From assembly GCA_019096155.1 (NCBI GenBank), contig JAHCVI010000002.1:2604001-2668000 (forward strand): a stretch of 64,000 nt of DNA. Direction: 5' to 3'. Numbering within the stretch: the stretch's first letter is position 1; each line of letters opens with the position of its first letter. The notes under the pieces were generated by a model, which had not been told where the DNA came from, made no database searches, and worked only from the letters and a program-made list of their open reading frames with translations. This stretch comes from Staphylotrichum longicolle (lineage: Eukaryota > Ascomycota > Sordariomycetes > Sordariales > Chaetomiaceae). Below are positions 11,966-23,500 of this stretch, piece after piece. Position numbers and translations under genes: made by a program.

Positions 11966-12292
11966 TCTGGGAGGCAGATCGTTCTCTTGAATTTTGTTGC
12001 ATGGCATTGTTAGGAGTTTCTGTTGAGAGCGGAGGGTATAGGAACATTAGCATCATGACGGGACACCATAGGCGGCGTTATGAACAGGCGCATTGAGAAG
12101 CGGCCATAGGAATACCCAGTGCTTACACCTCTTCTAGTTGAATCCCTCTTGCGTATGTGATATCAATGATCATGACTGAGCCAGAAAACCCCGAACCAAA
12201 CTGAAATCGCTCTCCAACCCGAACGCCAGACCATATGCACAACCCCACCCAACTCGTACGCAACCACCCACCATTTCCCACTTCCTCATCCC
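11966..12292. other. Convergent 3' intergenic region
   Basis: 327 bp between the converging 3' ends of the hypothetical gene and TRS31. No gene or repeat was seen. Confidence 0.5.
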
Positions 12293-13030
12293 TCACCCCT
12301 TCCCAATCAACGCCTCCCTCTCCAACACCTCGGGCTGGAATTTGACCAAGAACACCGTCTTCCCCGGCCACATCTCCCCCTCCTCCTTCCCCCCGACACT
12401 ATGCGCCGTGACCCGCGCGGGGAACATGGCGCCGTCGCACACGCCCTCGATGATGCCCGCGACGAAGGCGGCGCAGTTGAGCTGGCTCATCTCGCGCGGC
12501 ACGCTGATGTAGGCGTTGACCAGCGGCTCGTTGTCGATGATCATGTACTCGTCGGGCGTGTCCGGGTTGGAGCTCTTCTCGAGGCGGTCGGCCTGCCGCC
12601 CGAAGAGGTGCGTCCACAGGTTGATCTTGATGAAGTGCAGCAGCGCGATGATTGTGAGCGGGCGGGTCTGGGAGCGCGGCGGCTCGCGCGTGAGGAGGAG
12701 GTCGAGCAGCTTGAGGCCGATGGGGTGGCCTTGGAGGTTGAGGCTGCGGGTGGTGGAAGCATTAGTTAGGGAACGAAGGGCACTTGAGAGGGGGGAGGGG
12801 GGATCGGGGTGCCGGGTTGCGTACCGCTTCTCGAGTTCTTGGATGCCTGTCACCCGCCGTTGTGCGTAGCTGACCATCTCGGAGAAGAGGTAGGCGAAGC
12901 TGGACTGGCTGAGCTCGGCGGTCTTGGTGCGGTTAAGCGGGCGGTGGTAGATGGTTTTGCCGTTGGACGGGTACCGCAGGCCCGTCTGTTCCTTGCTGCT
13001 TGCAGCCTTGCCAGGCCCTAGGTGCGCCAT
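12293..13030 (-). CDS. TRS31: TRAPP complex subunit Trs31 / TRAPPC5
   Basis: Two exons (13030-12825 and 12743-12293) with an 81-nt intron (GTACGC..CCCGCAG) encode 218 residues. The intron length is a multiple of three and has no stop, so the frame runs through it, but splicing restores the family's QELEKRLNLQGHPIG segment. Other family signatures are TAELSQSSFAYLFSEMVSYA near residue 40, and near the C-terminus NCAAFVAGIIEGVCDGAMFPARVTAH (the conserved core, seen in two parts) with a surface cysteine in the expected place of the TRAPP small-subunit fold. Trs31 is a core subunit of TRAPP, the exchange factor for Ypt1/Rab1 acting in ER-to-Golgi and autophagic traffic. It is divergent from SGT1 across ~580 bp. 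Confidence 0.92.
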   Translation of the reverse strand: MAHLGPGKAASSKEQTGLRYPSNGKTIYHRPLNRTKTAELSQSSFAYLFSEMVSYAQRRVTGIQELEKRYATRHPDPPSPLSSALRSLTNASTTRSLNLQGHPIGLKLLDLLLTREPPRSQTRPLTIIALLHFIKINLWTHLFGRQADRLEKSSNPDTPDEYMIIDNEPLVNAYISVPREMSQLNCAAFVAGIIEGVCDGAMFPARVTAHSVGGKEEGEMWPGKTVFLVKFQPEVLEREALIGKG

Positions 13031-13607
13031 TGTTGGGGCCGCGACGGTTTTTCGTTGCTTGGTGTGTTCTGGCGTCCCTGGTGTCTGTGGTGTTCGAGGT
13101 CGTCGTTCGTCGTGGATTGGCAGTCTCCACTTGCCCGCAGGGCGGGTTGTGCATTGGGCATGTCTGTTTAACTCGCTTTGATAAAAGCCGGTGTGCAATT
13201 GCGACCTAGCCACATATGGTCAAAAACTTTGCTTGAAGACGAAGGCGGTGGGATATTTTATGGCACTTTTGGCCCACTTTGCACATGCAGCAGCGGCAGA
13301 ATATTCTCGGGTGCCTTAGCTACCCCGCCGTTTGCTGGGTTGGTTGCTGCAGCTTGCAAGCTTCCGCCTATTTCTACAATCATCTTTCCACAAGGCACGA
13401 GCACTTCCTCTTCCCAATTTTTGGCACAGCTGTTGTTTCTTTCAACTTGGATCAAAGCTGACCAAGCTTTCAACTTGCCGTCCGATATTGGACCAGCCTG
13501 AGAATTATACGATCAAGTATTTTGATTACCGACGTTTCAGTCAGCTCATTCCCTCTTCACCCAAGCTTTAGCAGGCACCCCACGGCAACTCTCGGTTGGC
13601 ACCCACC
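13031..13607. promoter_or_regulatory. Divergent promoter region between TRS31 and SGT1
   Basis: 577 bp between the two divergent start codons. It must hold both promoters and leaders. It is pyrimidine-rich near the SGT1 side; no specific site could be assigned. Confidence 0.6.
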
Positions 13608-15114
13608 ATGTCGGCAACCACATTTGGCCATAAGGGCGTTGAGGCCGTTCAGAATAAGGACTACGAAGCTGCGGTTCAATGGCTCGACAAGGCTCTAGAC
13701 TCGTCGAACTCTCCAGCATGGCTGCTTGCCCGCGCCCAAGCTCACCAGCAACTCAAGAACTACGACGCCGCACTGCACGATGCCGAACTCGCCTACCACT
13801 CGGCAGCCGAGCGGGGCTCGGGAAACTCACGCAAGCAGATGATCGATGCCCAGTACCGCCGCTCGGTTCTCTACCAGAAGCTCGGCCGCTTCGCCGACGC
13901 CGACTGCTGTGCCAAGTGGAGCATGCTCCTGGCAGAGGGCCGCCCGGCACGCGAGGATGATGGCATTGAGAAGAAGGTTGACGAGAAGGGCAACTACACT
14001 GTTTCCTATGAGGATGGAATTTCCGACAACAAGGGCCAGCCGGGCTTGAACAACGATGGATCGAAGATGGATACCATTTCCGGGTTGATGGGTGGCGGCT
14101 CAGGTGGCACGGCAAAGACGGGATTTGAGAATGAGTGGAAGCGTGCCTACGCTTGGAGAAGCCAGGTTCTCGGCTTCCTGAAAAACCTGCCAGAGGACGA
14201 TCCCGGCCGGAAGATCAACGTGACTAAGATCCCAGTCAAGCCGCAAAAGAAGGTTGAGAAGAAACCGGAACCCGTACCAGTGTCGGCACGCGACTCCGTG
14301 GATGCCCAGCCAGCCGAAGCAAAGGCCCCTGCTCCAGGCAGCGTGCCTGATGAACAGCTCAAGCTCCGAGTCGACTTTTATCAGAGTAACCAAAGTGTCA
14401 CGGTCACTCTGTTCGTCAAGGATGTTAAGAAGGAGGACCTTACCGTCAGGTTCTCCAAGAATCAGGTTAGTAGATGATCTGTGGTTCAAACACAGTTGTT
14501 TGGGTGATTCTGACGGGGTACAGGTCCAAATCTCACCCCTCCCACGCGCAGCGGCTCCGTACGTTAAGGCCGGCGACCGCGAAGCCGCCTCAACATTCCT
14601 TCTTGGCGGAGAGATTGACCCCTCAAAGTCTCGGTGGTCCGCAACCCCACGCAAAGTCGAGCTCGTCCTCCAAAAAGCCACGCCCGGCGTCAAGTGGGCG
14701 ACATGGGGGAAAGAAGAGATTGGCTCGGCCACCACCGAAGACGACTCCAGCACCACACCCGCCGTTACCACCACACAAGCACCACCTCAACCCGCGGCGG
14801 CCGCCCTGGCGCCGGAACCCTCCACTACCCCTTCCACCGCTGGCCCCGCGTACCCCACGAGCAGTCGCTCGGGTCCTAAGAACTGGGAAAAGCTGGGCGA
14901 CGCCGAGGTAGGCGACGACGACGACAAGAGCGACGTTAACCTGTTCTTCAAGCAGCTGTACAAGGGCGCCACGCCGGAGCAGCAGCGCGCTATGATGAAG
15001 AGTTTTATCGAGAGCAATGGGACCGCGCTCAGCACCGACTGGTCGGACGTGGGGAACCGCAAGGTTGAGATGGTGCCGCCGGAGGGGGTGGAGCCAAAGA
15101 AGTGGGAGAGTTGA
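13608..15114 (+). CDS. SGT1: SGT1 co-chaperone (TPR-CS-SGS)
   Basis: Two exons (13608-14465 and 14524-15114) with a 58-nt intron (GTTAGT..GGTACAG, phase 0) give 482 residues. Residues ~5-115 form the TPR region (KDYEAAVQWLDKAL, QLKNYDAALHDAELAYHSA, QKLGRFADADCCAKWSM). Residues ~250-350 are the CS (p23-like) domain, starting LKLRVDFYQSNQSVTVTLFV and spanning the intron at SKNQ-VQISPLP. The C-terminal ~100 residues are the SGS domain (KNWEKLGD, DVNLFFKQLYKGATPEQQRA, MMKSFIESNGTALSTDW). SGT1 bridges Hsp90 and client complexes such as SCF ubiquitin ligases, kinetochore assembly and adenylyl cyclase. The ATG at 13608 is preceded by a good fungal start context (CACC). Confidence 0.95.
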
Positions 15115-15479
15115 GAAGGTTTAAGCTCTGCTGATTATGTTTTGTTGGGTTGGTTTTCATTGGCTTTTGGAAGTTTGAAGGCGTTGTGGGGAAACTGAAG
15201 CATGGTGCTTGGGGCATGGAATGTCGGTGCTCGGAGACTTCGGTGCATCAGATGGTTGCTTTTGGCGGGCGCAGGGCGGAGATGTACGTCCATTGGAGAA
15301 TGGTATCTACTTGATGAATGCGATATTTACTTTCGCTCTGTTTCTTTGAGGATTGTGGTATGGTTGTCCTCTTCTTCTCAGGCTAAAAATCACGTCCAAT
15401 GTTGCTGGACAGCTCGCGGCATTTGAACAAGAACAAAACATTATCATAGCTGTCTAAGGGTATTAAAGTCAAATCTAGT
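15115..15479. other. Convergent 3' intergenic region
   Basis: 365 bp between the 3' ends of SGT1 and the ceramide glucosyltransferase gene; no gene seen. Confidence 0.5.
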
Positions 15480-17129
15480 CTAGTCTACACGGTCTTTACT
15501 CCTCGAATTTGGACGGCTGGTGTCCGCCCCGGGCGTCAACAACGACGACGACGGCGTCTCGCCGTCAATCGCCACAACACTCATATCCATGCGCACCCTG
15601 AACCGCTTCCCCCTCCACGCCACCGTCGTGCCCAGCAGCACCGCCCAAGTCCAGATCGGCAGCGCCAGCAGCTCCCTCCCAACCCAGGCCGCCAGCCACT
15701 CCCCAAACGGCCGCTGCTCGATGCCCCCGCGACGGCCCGACCCCCGCGCAAAAGACGGCGTGTCCTCGTCCACCTCGACGCTCTGCAGCCTGCGCAGCTT
15801 GTTGCTCACCACGCGGTCGACGAGCATCCAGACCGTGACGGTGCCGAGCCACGCGAGCGCCATGGCGCCCCACGTCTGGGGGATGCCCACCCGCTCGCGG
15901 AACCAGGGGAGCGTCGTCAGCGCGAAGGAGAAGTGCAGCGCGCACAGGGATGGCTCGACGCCCGGCTCGATGAGCGTCGCGGCGGGGACGGTCCACTTGC
16001 GCACGCGCAGCCAGCGCACGCGGCGCGCGACGTAGGCGGCCACCGACATGCGCGACATGGCTGGATGGCGACCTCGCCGAAGACGAGGGCGTGGTTGCCG
16101 AAGCGGCTGCCGGGGCCGGCGGACGAGCGCCAGATCAGGTCGCCGATCAGGTGGTCTTCGCAGATGTAGGACGAGAAGAAGTCGAGGCCGCGGCCGCGGG
16201 AGGCGTCCGAGGCGGGCAGGATGGGGTTTTGCGAGGGGTCGGTGAAGCGGTCGAGGTGCGACTTGCGGAACATGGTGCTCTTGCCGACGATGCAGGGGGC
16301 GATGCAGACCGTGTTGATGGCGCCGTAGAACTTGGCGTGGGAGGTGGACATGAACATTTCTTCGAGGCGGCCGCCGTGAGAGAGGAGGCCTGTGGGGTGG
16401 CGACCTTGGCTGTGATTGTCGTGCGATAGCAGGCCTTGCGCCTCAGGTGCCTCAGGGTCATCGATGTCGTGAACAAGCGGCAGCTGGTGTACGAGCTTGT
16501 ACGGGATCGTTCGTGCGCCGCCAGGCTGGAAGCCGCAGAGCTTGTCAACCATCCTGCCGGCCGAGCCCGTCCCAATCCAGACATTGCAGTCGACGACCCA
16601 TATGATGTCCCCCTTGGCCTCGCGGTATGCGCGGCTCATGTTGCGGATCTTGGGATTCGGGCCAAGGTTGTTGACATTTCCACCGGTGCCGTGCAGCAAG
16701 GGGTCGTCCTGCTCGACCATGACCTTCGCGTCAAAGCCAGGGAAGTTTCTGACGACGTCCTGAAGAATCGGATAGGCCGGATCATCTGTGGATGCGACGC
16801 AGAGGTAGATGGTCAACTTGGACTTGGGGTAGGCAAGCCGGAAAGCAGACGCGAGGCATTCGTAGAGTCTGGGCTCGACGCCCTTGACGGGTCGAATGAG
16901 CGTGATGTGAGGGACCTCATCGTTCTTGAGAGTTGGCGACACGGGCTTCGGGTGTGGTGCCGAATGGTGGCGGAAGCTGGTACATTCAGAGACATCAGCA
17001 ACACGGTGAGAGCACTAAAGGGGTAGGCAGGGTACCGCACAGTTGCGAGATGCCAATGGTCTGCACCAGGAAGACGGCGCAGCTCCAGACCAGACTCACC
17101 AAGGCCGCGCCTTGGACTGCTATCGACAT
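15480..17129 (-). CDS. GCS: Ceramide glucosyltransferase (GT21), one frame break
   Basis: Catalyses UDP-glucose plus ceramide to glucosylceramide on Golgi membranes. Exon 1 is 17129-17041: MSIAVQ followed by a hydrophobic signal-anchor ending QTIGISQL. A 64-nt intron (GTGCGG..GTACCAG) leads into exon 2 from 16976, which reads FRHHSAPHPKPVSPTLKNDE and PHITLIRPVKGVEPRLYECL. Family motifs are all visible: D1 region, VVDCNVWIGTG (D2), ICEDHLIGDLIW (D3) and RRVRWLRVRKW (the (Q/R)xxRW motif), followed by C-terminal membrane segments. Near 16060 the frame changes within VFGEVAIQP / MSRMSVAAYVARRVRW as if one base were missing between codons for Pro and Met; no intron can explain it because both sides are contiguous in the family. 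Length (~520 residues when read across) is normal. Either an assembly deletion or a recent loss of function. Confidence 0.85.
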
Positions 17130-18280
17130 TGCACCATTGCCGTCCATCAGTCATTCACATCACGGGGGGTCGGAGAGAAAAGGCGACGGGTCGTGGGACA
17201 AAATGAGAATCTTGCGCCACGGAAAGTTCGGACGCGCAGCAGAAATCCGACTCGCGCTTGACCGAAAATCCATGTGGGGCGCTGAACACGTCTCCAATGA
17301 GCAAATGCGCGCGGGTGTTTCAAAAGAAGAGATGGCTTGATTTGTGAGTTGACGAGTTACAAAAGGCGAGTCATATAGAGAGACCGTGAGGTTCGTTCTC
17401 TCAGCAATCGACAGGCCAAGTTTGCCAGATCTGAAGGAAGTAGGACCGCCCTGCAGGCACACTGGGACTTTTGTTGGGTTGGGGGCTTCGAGAATTGGGC
17501 TCAGGGCGTCTCGGCAGGCGGGATGAGCCGAACAGCTAAACTACCCCACTTGCCCAAGCTGCTGGGAGAAGGGACGAGCTGGTTGCTGCCTCGATTTCTA
17601 GGCTGCACTTCGGGATTTCGGAACCTACAAAATCTGCACTCGACGCCAAAACTGCATCATCTGCTTCCCATTTTCAAGCTTCTGGCAAGCTTTTGCATCA
17701 TGCACAAGCAACCACCCAAACGCGTCCTAGATGTGAGCTAAGCTTCGTCGCGACAACCCAACCTCTCTCGCGCCCCTAGCGACCTTTTTCGGTCTGCTGG
17801 ACGGCCCAATTCTCTTGGTGTCGGCCATTGGGAGCTCTGAGTAAGTCCAGCTCTTGCCTCCGGATTTCGTCTTTCTTTCTCTCTCTTGTTTTCTTGGAGG
17901 ATTTCTACTCCCTGCCTGCCTCGCCCTCATTGTGCGGCATTTCTGCCACTTGAGCGAGGACGCACACGGTGCTCCTAGGGCTCTGAAGCCTAGCCGCCTT
18001 GCTTGAGACAGCCCCTCGAGATCACACCGTGGAGGGGCTGGAGGGGTTACTGGTAGCTGCAATCTCCTCGTTTCCCTTTCTCCAATTGCGATGATGACTT
18101 CAAATACTGGTGCTTAGAGCAATTATCCTTCAGTGGACGCTCGATGTATGCCCTCTATTCATAGACTACAACGGTATCTGAGCAATTATTCACAATGCGC
18201 TGCACTGTTTTCTTCTGTTTTGTTGTTCTTTGATCAGAAGCTAACAAGGCGCTCGTAGGTCGACATGAAGCGCAATCAAG
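17130..18280. promoter_or_regulatory. Divergent promoter region, ceramide glucosyltransferase and SEN2
   Basis: About 1.15 kb between divergent starts, with no supported gene. The segment from about 17640 to 18280 is pyrimidine-rich (runs such as TCTTTCTTTCTCTCTCTTG near 17870), typical of a fungal leader, and may contain an untranslated exon and intron of SEN2. Confidence 0.45.
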
Positions 18281-20335
18281 ATGGCTGAAGCAACCACTGT
18301 CACCACATGCCCCGCGGGTGGGAGCAAGGCCGGGGCGCCCGCATCGGTCGAAGCGCCCTCCGCCGTTGCTGGCAGGCTTTCAGCGCCGCGGCCTCCGCTG
18401 AACCAGACTTACACCCTACCTGCGCCAATCCGCACTTTCCCCCTCCCCACGTTCTACCCGAACAATCCCATCTCGCTCCTCCATTTGGTCTACGCCTGGC
18501 TGAGCCAGGTCCTTCGGCCACCTCCACAGGAGCCATCGGTCGTACACACGGGAATCTGGGACCCTGAGACTCGTTCGGTGCATGTTAGAGACCCTGTTTC
18601 AGTACGCGCGCTCTGGGAGCAAGGCTTCTATGGGAAAGGGAGCCTGAGTAGGAGCGAGCCCAATTGGCTGAAGCGGGAACTGGCCAGACGTGGCTCGCCC
18701 GAAGGCAAAACTGTCAGTGAAGCCCGCACCGAGCTGCGGCGAGAAGAGCGGCGTCTTGCCAAGTGGGAGAGAGCAAAAGCCGAGCTCGAAGCCCTTGAGA
18801 AGCAGAGGCTCGCAGAAGCCGCCTCTCACGCGGCGTCCACGGAAGGAACTCAGACCAATGGGGTTCTTGACGGACCTGTCGAGGTGGCAACTCTCGCAGT
18901 TCCTGCCAACGTTGAACCCGCCGCTGTAGAGACTGGCCTGGTCGATGCCGTGGTAGCCGAAAGTGCTGCCACCGTCGAGAATACTCAACCCACCCGACCA
19001 GCCCGTCAGCTTGACGGTCACCTGCAACCGAGAGCGCCTGTCGGCCCGGCGGAATTGCTTGCGCTGCCCAACTCCCTGGCCAAATCCAATAGGTTAGCCC
19101 ACGCTTCACTGGGTGAGCGGGCTAACGGAGACCATCATACCCGGAAGCCGCCCGTCGGCCCGGCTGAGCTTCTGTTACTGCCCAACTCGCATGCCGAGCT
19201 CGTCTCCAGGCCTGTCAGTGGACTCGCCATATTTGAGGTTGGGCACAGCGCCCCCGCGCAGCCAACGCTGCTGCGGACTCCCGTAGCCCTTGGAGACGCC
19301 GGCGTTCAGCCATCTGATGACCGGCCTGCAATGAATGGCTCTGCCAACGGCCATGTGGGCAAGGCGAGTGCCTCGGCTGACAGCCAACAACTGGACAAGG
19401 CGTCTGGCAACGACGCCCTGCCGGACGGCGTTAATGGGACCGTTTCACCCTCGCGATCTGAAGGCTCCTCCGTCTCAACCTCTTCCGCTCAAGACACGCA
19501 AGCCAACGCCTCAGAGTTGAAGCGCCGGAAGAGTGTTCGTTTCTCGCCTACGGTCGAGTCAACCACCTTTGAGCATTTCGATCCCCCGAGCCCAAACCGG
19601 TCAGCGGGCATGTTGTCGAACGGCTCTGTCCCGACGTTGCCCAACGGGAAGACTCTCCTGGAGCCAGAGGATCTTTCCAAGGTGGCATCAGCTCTTCAGC
19701 CAGCGTCCTCTACCGCCGAGCTTCCGCTGGATGCCCCCGCTGACCTGGCGGAGATTGAGAACAAGGAGCATTACCAGCTCGCGCCAGAAGAAGCCTTCTT
19801 CCTCGCCTTTTCACTCGGAGGTCTTAAGGTGGTGGACCCTGTGACCGGCTCTCCAATCTCCACAGAACACCTCCTGTCTCTCTTCCGATCGTACTCGTAC
19901 TTCCCTCCTCGGGTGTCGGCTGCGGATCTCAGGCCCGACGACTCGTTCCTCGTAAACTACGCCGTGTATCACCACTTCCGCTCGCTTGGCTGGGTCCCCC
20001 GCCACGGCATCAAGTTCGGCGTGGACTGGATCATCTACCAGCGAGGACCTGTGTTTGATCACAGCGAGTTTGGCATCATGGTCATGCCTGCCTATTCAGA
20101 TGCCGCTTGGGAGGGACACGAGCACGAGGAGGAGAGACGGTCGTGGTCATGGCTGATGGGCGTCAACCGGGTGCTGTCACACGTCTTGAAGAGCTTGGTC
20201 CTCGTCTATGTCGACATTCCCCCGCCACAGGTGTTTGACGAGGAGATGCAGAAGGGCGGGATTGCGGCGGCGCTGAAGAAGTATACGATCCGCGAGGTCA
20301 TGGTTCGGAGGTTCTCGGTCAACCGGAATCGTTGA
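18281..20335 (+). CDS. SEN2: tRNA-splicing endonuclease subunit Sen2
   Basis: Single exon, 684 residues. The N-terminal part contains PLPTFYPNNPISLLHLVYAW and WEQGFYGKGSLSRSEPNWL, both typical of fungal Sen2. A long Ser/Ala/Pro-rich middle region (about 190-480) is probably disordered. The C-terminal nuclease domain (about 490-660) begins HYQLAPEEAFFLAFSLGGL and carries the catalytic triad: Tyr in GVDWIIYQRGP, His in PVFDHSEFG and Lys in SHVLKSLVLVYVD. Sen2 cleaves the 5' splice site of intron-containing pre-tRNAs in a tetramer with Sen34, Sen15 and Sen54; two intron-bearing tRNA-Ile genes lie in this same window. The middle region contains two copies of a PVGPAELL.LPNS segment (near residues 249-261 and 289-301), a local duplication. 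Confidence 0.93.
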   Translation: MAEATTVTTCPAGGSKAGAPASVEAPSAVAGRLSAPRPPLNQTYTLPAPIRTFPLPTFYPNNPISLLHLVYAWLSQVLRPPPQEPSVVHTGIWDPETRSVHVRDPVSVRALWEQGFYGKGSLSRSEPNWLKRELARRGSPEGKTVSEARTELRREERRLAKWERAKAELEALEKQRLAEAASHAASTEGTQTNGVLDGPVEVATLAVPANVEPAAVETGLVDAVVAESAATVENTQPTRPARQLDGHLQPRAPVGPAELLALPNSLAKSNRLAHASLGERANGDHHTRKPPVGPAELLLLPNSHAELVSRPVSGLAIFEVGHSAPAQPTLLRTPVALGDAGVQPSDDRPAMNGSANGHVGKASASADSQQLDKASGNDALPDGVNGTVSPSRSEGSSVSTSSAQDTQANASELKRRKSVRFSPTVESTTFEHFDPPSPNRSAGMLSNGSVPTLPNGKTLLEPEDLSKVASALQPASSTAELPLDAPADLAEIENKEHYQLAPEEAFFLAFSLGGLKVVDPVTGSPISTEHLLSLFRSYSYFPPRVSAADLRPDDSFLVNYAVYHHFRSLGWVPRHGIKFGVDWIIYQRGPVFDHSEFGIMVMPAYSDAAWEGHEHEEERRSWSWLMGVNRVLSHVLKSLVLVYVDIPPPQVFDEEMQKGGIAAALKKYTIREVMVRRFSVNRNR

Positions 20336-20521
20336 CGGACGAGGGAAAAAGGATACGGTGCATGGGACGGCGTTGGCGTTGAGGCATGTCCGTGTACGCT
20401 GCATGGGCGGCATGGGCGGTGTTTTATCCAAATGAATCGATTCAGGTTTCGACCTCACTGCACACTATCGTCCCCAACTCGAAATCCTTCCTTTCGTGCC
20501 TTCCTCCTAATCAAATCAACT

Positions 20522-23500
20522 CTACCCCTTATCCCCCACCATCCACAATTCTCTAAACCTGCCCCCTTCCACCTCAACCAACTCCCCCGGCCGCCCCGTC
20601 TCCACGATCCTCCCCGCGTCCATCACCACCACCCGATCGAACCCCATCACCATCCCCAGCCGGTGACTCACCATCACGATTGTGTACCCCGCGAACTCGT
20701 CCATAATCACCCGCTGCATCGCCTCGTCGGTCTCGCGGTCCACGCTCGAACTCACCTCGTCCAGCAGCAGCACCCCGCCGTCTCTGACGTGCACCCCGAA
20801 CTCGACCGCCCTCTCCTTGGCCCGGATCCGCCGGCGGAGGATCACCCGCGCGAGGCTGAACAGCTGCTTCTGCCCCTGCGACAGCGTGTCGGGGGACAGG
20901 GGCGCCGACAGCCCGCCGCGCGCGGCGACGAAGGGCCAGAGGGCGACCGTCTCGAGGGCCGCGCGGCAGTCGGTCTCCGAGGCGGCGTGGTGCGGGTCCA
21001 GGTTGGTGCGCACGGGCGTGCCGGGCGGCAGGAAGACGGGGTCCTGCGGGAGGGCGAGGAGGCGGTTGCGGAGGTGCGGGCGGGAGAGGGCATGCAGCGG
21101 GAGGGAGTCGATGGTGATGGTGCCGCTGCTGCCGCTGCTGCTGCTGCTGTCTTTGGGGGGTTCGGTGGTTTTGGGGTTGGCGGGGACGGGGTCGAGGAGG
21201 CGGAGGAGGAGGAGGAGGAGGGAGGATTTGCCGCTGGGGATGGGTCTGTTAGTTTTTGGATTTGGGGGTAGGGGAGGGGGATGGTGTGGGGGGGAGACGA
21301 ACCTGCCGCTGCGGCCGCATAGGGCGACTTTCTCGCCGGGGGCGATGGTGAGGTGGAGGTCGTTCAGGGCGAGGTGGTCGGGGGTGGTGGTGCCGTCGTC
21401 ACTGTCGCTGCTGTACGCCGCGGACACCCCGTCGATCTCGATGGCGCCCTGCAACGGCCACTCCCTCGGCGGCACCATGTCCTCGCCCTCTTTGCTTTCG
21501 GACTTGACGTTCTCGTTGAACGCCTTGAGCCGGCTGACGGCGCCGATAGACGTCTCGAGCAGGGTGTAGAACTTGATAATGTGCGCAAGGTTGTCGCCAA
21601 ACGTCATGAGGGCGACCAAGCTGGCACCGGTGAAGGCCGTGTTGGAGCGCAGCTGTGTGGCCAGGGTCACGACGCCGACGGCGAGGACGGCTACGACGAG
21701 CTGCAGCGTGAAGGCCAGCCAGCGCTGAATCATGGCGAGCAGGTAGGCAGGTCTTTGCGACGTGTCCAGCAGCCGGTAGTTCTGGTCAACACCTTCCTGG
21801 ACCCATCCGAAGGCGCGGAACGTGGCGATGCCTTTTATGGTGTCAATGAAGTGCGAGCTACGGGTGGTTAGCGTGCTGATGTTTCAAGCCAACTTCTGGA
21901 CACTTACTATAAGGGGCTCTTTGCCTCCAGATCCAGCAACCGCACTTGACGAGACGTCCGGAGATAGAACCTTTGCAGGATGTAGAGGATGAAAACGAGC
22001 ACCGGGTAAGTAACGGCAATATACGGCGATGAAGTGGCGATGACGGCGGCCATGCCGACAACTTCAAAGGAACCGACAACAAAGTTGATCATGGCTTGCG
22101 GAAGCTGGTTATCGACGAGCGTCATGTCTTGAGAGAAGAGGTTGACAATGACGCCCGTGTCGGTGGAAGTGAAGAACTTGAGAGGGGCATTCATGACGGT
22201 GCTGAGGGCCTCTTGGTGGAACTTTGCCCCTGAGAACCGGATCATCGATCTGAAGCATACCCAGGCGACCACAAAGAGACAAATGAGTGTCCCTACCTGG
22301 AAGAGGGCGTACAGTCCGTTGTAGAATGCGTTCGAGTGCGTGGGATTGGGCGATGCCACGTCCTTGGACCAAAATGACAGCCAAACGGTGCCAAAGTTGA
22401 CGATACCGCCGCCAACCGCGCTCAATACAATGAAAACGATCTTGGAAAAGGTGTCGATGCGTGCAAAGTAGTGGCGATAGACGGCCCAGTCACCAGTCAT
22501 TCTGGCTTGTTCTTCGCCTTTGGAAGGTCCCGTCGGCTGCTTGGACACCCGAGCGGGACGGCTGACTCTGATCGCATTCGCAGGTGGTGTTGAGCTGCCC
22601 TCGGATTGTGGTTTCCTGCTCGCGTCGACACCCAGATTGGCAATGTACTTCTCGTTGGCCATCAGCTCCTGGAACGTGCCCTGCTCCACGATGTTCCCGT
22701 CAGGGCCGAGAGCGACGACAAGGTCGGCTGAAGGGAGGTGCCGGACTGAGTGAGTGCAGAGAACGGCTGTGGCCTTTCTTTGCCGGATGAGGCCAACCGG
22801 CGAGAAGACACGCAGAAAGACTTGCTGCTCAGTGTCGGCGTCAAGGCCGCTCAGGATGTCGTCAAAGATGTAAAAGTTTGTGTCGAGATACAGAGCCCTT
22901 GCCATTGAGACTCGTTGTTTCTGGCCGCCGCTGAGGGTGATCCCGTTGCTGCCAATGTTGGTGTCATCTCCTTCTGGGAAAAGTGCCAAGTCGGGAAGAA
23001 GCATTGTCGCCTCGATAACTTCATCATACCGCGCTTGAAGAAACGGCGCAAAGCCAACAATGTTCTCCCTGATGGTCGCGTTGGATAGGTAGGGATTCTG
23101 GTCACAGTAGCCGATTCTGCGGGAGGCGTGAGATCCCAGCAATACCTGTCCTTGTGAAACAGGCACTTCCCCAAGGAGTGTTTTGCACAGCGTCGACTTT
23201 CCGGACGCGACCGGCCCAACGACAATAGTGAGCTGGGAAGGGGGTATCTCGAGGTCAATGTTTGTGAGGCTCATTTTGCCGGCCTCCCATCCAAAGCTCC
23301 CTCCAATAATCTTAACCTTTGGGGAAGGCGCATTACTCGGCGGTTCACCACCGTCCATCTCTGCTTTCTCTCCCACCGGGCTGAACTTTGGCGCGGGAGA
23401 CTCACGAAAGTCAAAGCGTGAATCCTGTTCGAGGAAGGTCTGGATGCGCTTCAAGCATGTGAGAGCGGCGATAAAATTTGGGATCATTTGAAAGAGAATG

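Noticed and set aside
20432..21871. Plus-strand open frames of 170-295 codons
   Set aside because: Antisense shadows of the ABC transporter exons, which show Walker motifs and spliced consistency on the minus strand.
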